The notes below the pieces were generated by a model. It saw only the letters and a list, made by a program, of their open reading frames with translations, did no database searches and was not told the origin of the DNA. Below are positions 63,007 to 64,000 of a stretch of DNA of 64,000 nucleotides, piece by piece. Both the position numbers and the translations under genes were made by a program. This stretch comes from Halisarca cf. caerulea (lineage: Eukaryota; Porifera; Demospongiae; Chondrillida; Halisarcidae). Positions within the stretch are counted from its first letter, which is position 1, and the number at the start of each line of letters is the position of its first letter. The stretch spans positions 3,410,571 to 3,474,570 of the forward strand of contig CAUJGJ010000188.1 of the NCBI GenBank assembly GCA_963170055.1. The letters run 5' to 3'.

Positions 63007-64000
63007 CTAGGTCCACACTGACTCAGTCACAGCATGGGGTTGGTCCACTTCCTTGCTATCACCTTCCGATCGGTTCACTACCTCACTAGGAACTTGCCCA
63101 CAGCAGCACACACACCTGTTCTTACAACACCATTTGTAGAGATAGTACACAGGAAAGATTACTATAGGCAACAAAGATAGGATGTAAATGACGACACTAA
63201 AGAAAATAGAGAATTTAAAGTTAGGAGATGTCGGATCAAATTGTGAGGAAAAGAGCAGTGGGAACAAAAGCTGTGTAGAAACTGACACGAGAACAAGATA
63301 AAGAAGCATAAGACTTTCCCAGTAATTGTGCATTGTATCCTTGAAAGGTTGAGCAATTGAGTGTGTACCAAGAATCAAAACGAAGTAGAACAGGGTAGTG
63401 AAGGCCTGCATTTGGGGGTATGTGCTCAGTCCTGCATACAAAGCCCACAACATCAATCGATGGACAAAGTATATGCCAGCAAACCACTTCATCTTATCCT
63501 TGTACACTCCTTGAAACACATCAAATACTGGATCTAGTTTGGGAAATCGAGGGAGAGATCTCCCTGTCAACTTGTGGAAGAGAGCAGGGATGGACGGATA
63601 GTAGATGAGGGAGAGGGGGAGGGGCAGGAGGAGGATTAGACAAATTACTGACACAGAAAAATAAGCAGAAGCAAGCGGGGGTCGTTGACATTGCTCAACA
63701 CAAGATTTTCCAAGTTGACGGCAACAAGTGGGGATTCCTTCTGATAGGATAAGAAAGGTAATGGCTACGAGGTCTCCATAGGCCAGAACAATGACAGAGC
63801 ACAAACCGCGAACAACACCTTTAACCTTTAATTTCTTCTCTCTGAAGTTCCTCACTGCTCTCCTCACCTTAGCCCAGGGAAGGCGACACTTCTGAAGGGG
63901 ACAACAGGTACATTTGACCCACAGGATAGCCAAGAATAGCAAAACAGAAGTTATAGCATGTTTCAGATATTCCAAAATGTAGTATCGACCAAACAGAGGG
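63007..64000 (-). CDS. P16: C-type nine-pass receptor-like protein, C-terminal part, cut by window edge
   Basis: The frame is open from the right edge to the stop at 63007, about 331 codons; the ectodomain lies outside. It begins PLFGRYYILEYLKH, just before TM3, then KCTCCPLQKCRLPWAKVRRA, EKKLKVKGVVRGLC, LAYGDLVAITFLI, TCCRQLGKSC, HKLTGRSLPRFPKL, DVFQGVYKDKMKWFAGIYFV, HSIAQPFKDTMHNYWESLML and a Cys-cluster tail (CCKNRCVCCCGQ) ending VTESVWT. Unlike P13 and P14 no stop or frameshift is seen in this part, so it may be the functional C-type member. Function unknown. Confidence 0.85.
   Translation of the reverse strand, partial: PLFGRYYILEYLKHAITSVLLFLAILWVKCTCCPLQKCRLPWAKVRRAVRNFREKKLKVKGVVRGLCSVIVLAYGDLVAITFLILSEGIPTCCRQLGKSCVEQCQRPPLASAYFSVSVICLILLLPLPLSLIYYPSIPALFHKLTGRSLPRFPKLDPVFDVFQGVYKDKMKWFAGIYFVHRLMLWALYAGLSTYPQMQAFTTLFYFVLILGTHSIAQPFKDTMHNYWESLMLLYLVLVSVSTQLLFPLLFSSQFDPTSPNFKFSIFFSVVIYILSLLPIVIFPVYYLYKWCCKNRCVCCCGQVPSEVVNRSEGDSKEVDQPHAVTESVWT

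Noticed and set aside
1..64000. Classical GPCR assignment
   Set aside because: About nine hydrophobic segments, a TM directly after the ectodomain followed by NLASGPNHS, and no DRY or NPxxY motif that I can see.

Overview
The window is eukaryotic and most likely from an early-branching animal. A demosponge is my best guess, because the multi-pass membrane module resembles one I recall from large sponge protein families; this is inference, not a database result. There are long AT-leaning spacers, CA microsatellites, minisatellites, LINE relics and many short inverted-repeat transposons. I see no tRNA, rRNA, CRISPR array, operon or other prokaryotic feature.

The window is dominated by one gene family: 16 head-to-tail copies, all on the minus strand and all uninterrupted by introns (labelled P1 to P16 by increasing coordinate). 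Each intact copy encodes about 520-560 residues: a signal peptide, a Cys-rich N-glycosylated ectodomain of about 100-140 residues, about nine hydrophobic segments and a charged cytosolic tail. P1 and P16 are cut by the window edges. P6 is truncated and frameshifted, P12 and P13 each carry one in-frame stop, P14 has a one-base frameshift in a G run, and P7 has a stop that removes its last 12 residues. The other nine (P2, P3, P4, P5, P8, P9, P10, P11, P15) are open.

The copies fall into ectodomain classes A1 (P1, P3-P5, P7-P9), A2 (P2, P10), B (P11, P12, P15) and C (P13, P14, and P16 by its membrane part), and into tail classes A, B and C. Ectodomain and tail do not always travel together: P9 is A1 with a B tail, P10 is A2 with a B tail, P2 is A2 with an A tail. 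Predicted extracellular parts vary, while predicted cytosolic loops are almost identical even at DNA level. This pattern suggests gene conversion plus diversification of an exposed surface, as in chemosensory, immune or self/non-self receptor clusters. The actual function is unknown.

Layout: 1-28000 holds the A-type copies with shared upstream segments; 29000-47000 holds the B-tail copies, whose 3' flanks are repeated blocks carrying CA runs and a minisatellite seed; 47400-64000 mixes C and B copies. Flank comparison suggests an ancestral duplicated B-C gene pair, with partners lost near 43754 and 52400. The spacers are informative because the same flank occurs several times: at least three Mutator-like mini-transposons (31119, 38406, 43118) can be seen as filled and empty sites with 9-bp target duplications. 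There are also many CAGT-ended TA-flanked MITEs, Penelope-like fragments with hammerhead-ribozyme-like motifs, two L2/CR1-like LINE 3' ends, and a 44-copy 26-bp minisatellite whose 1- and 2-copy states are preserved in sister flanks.
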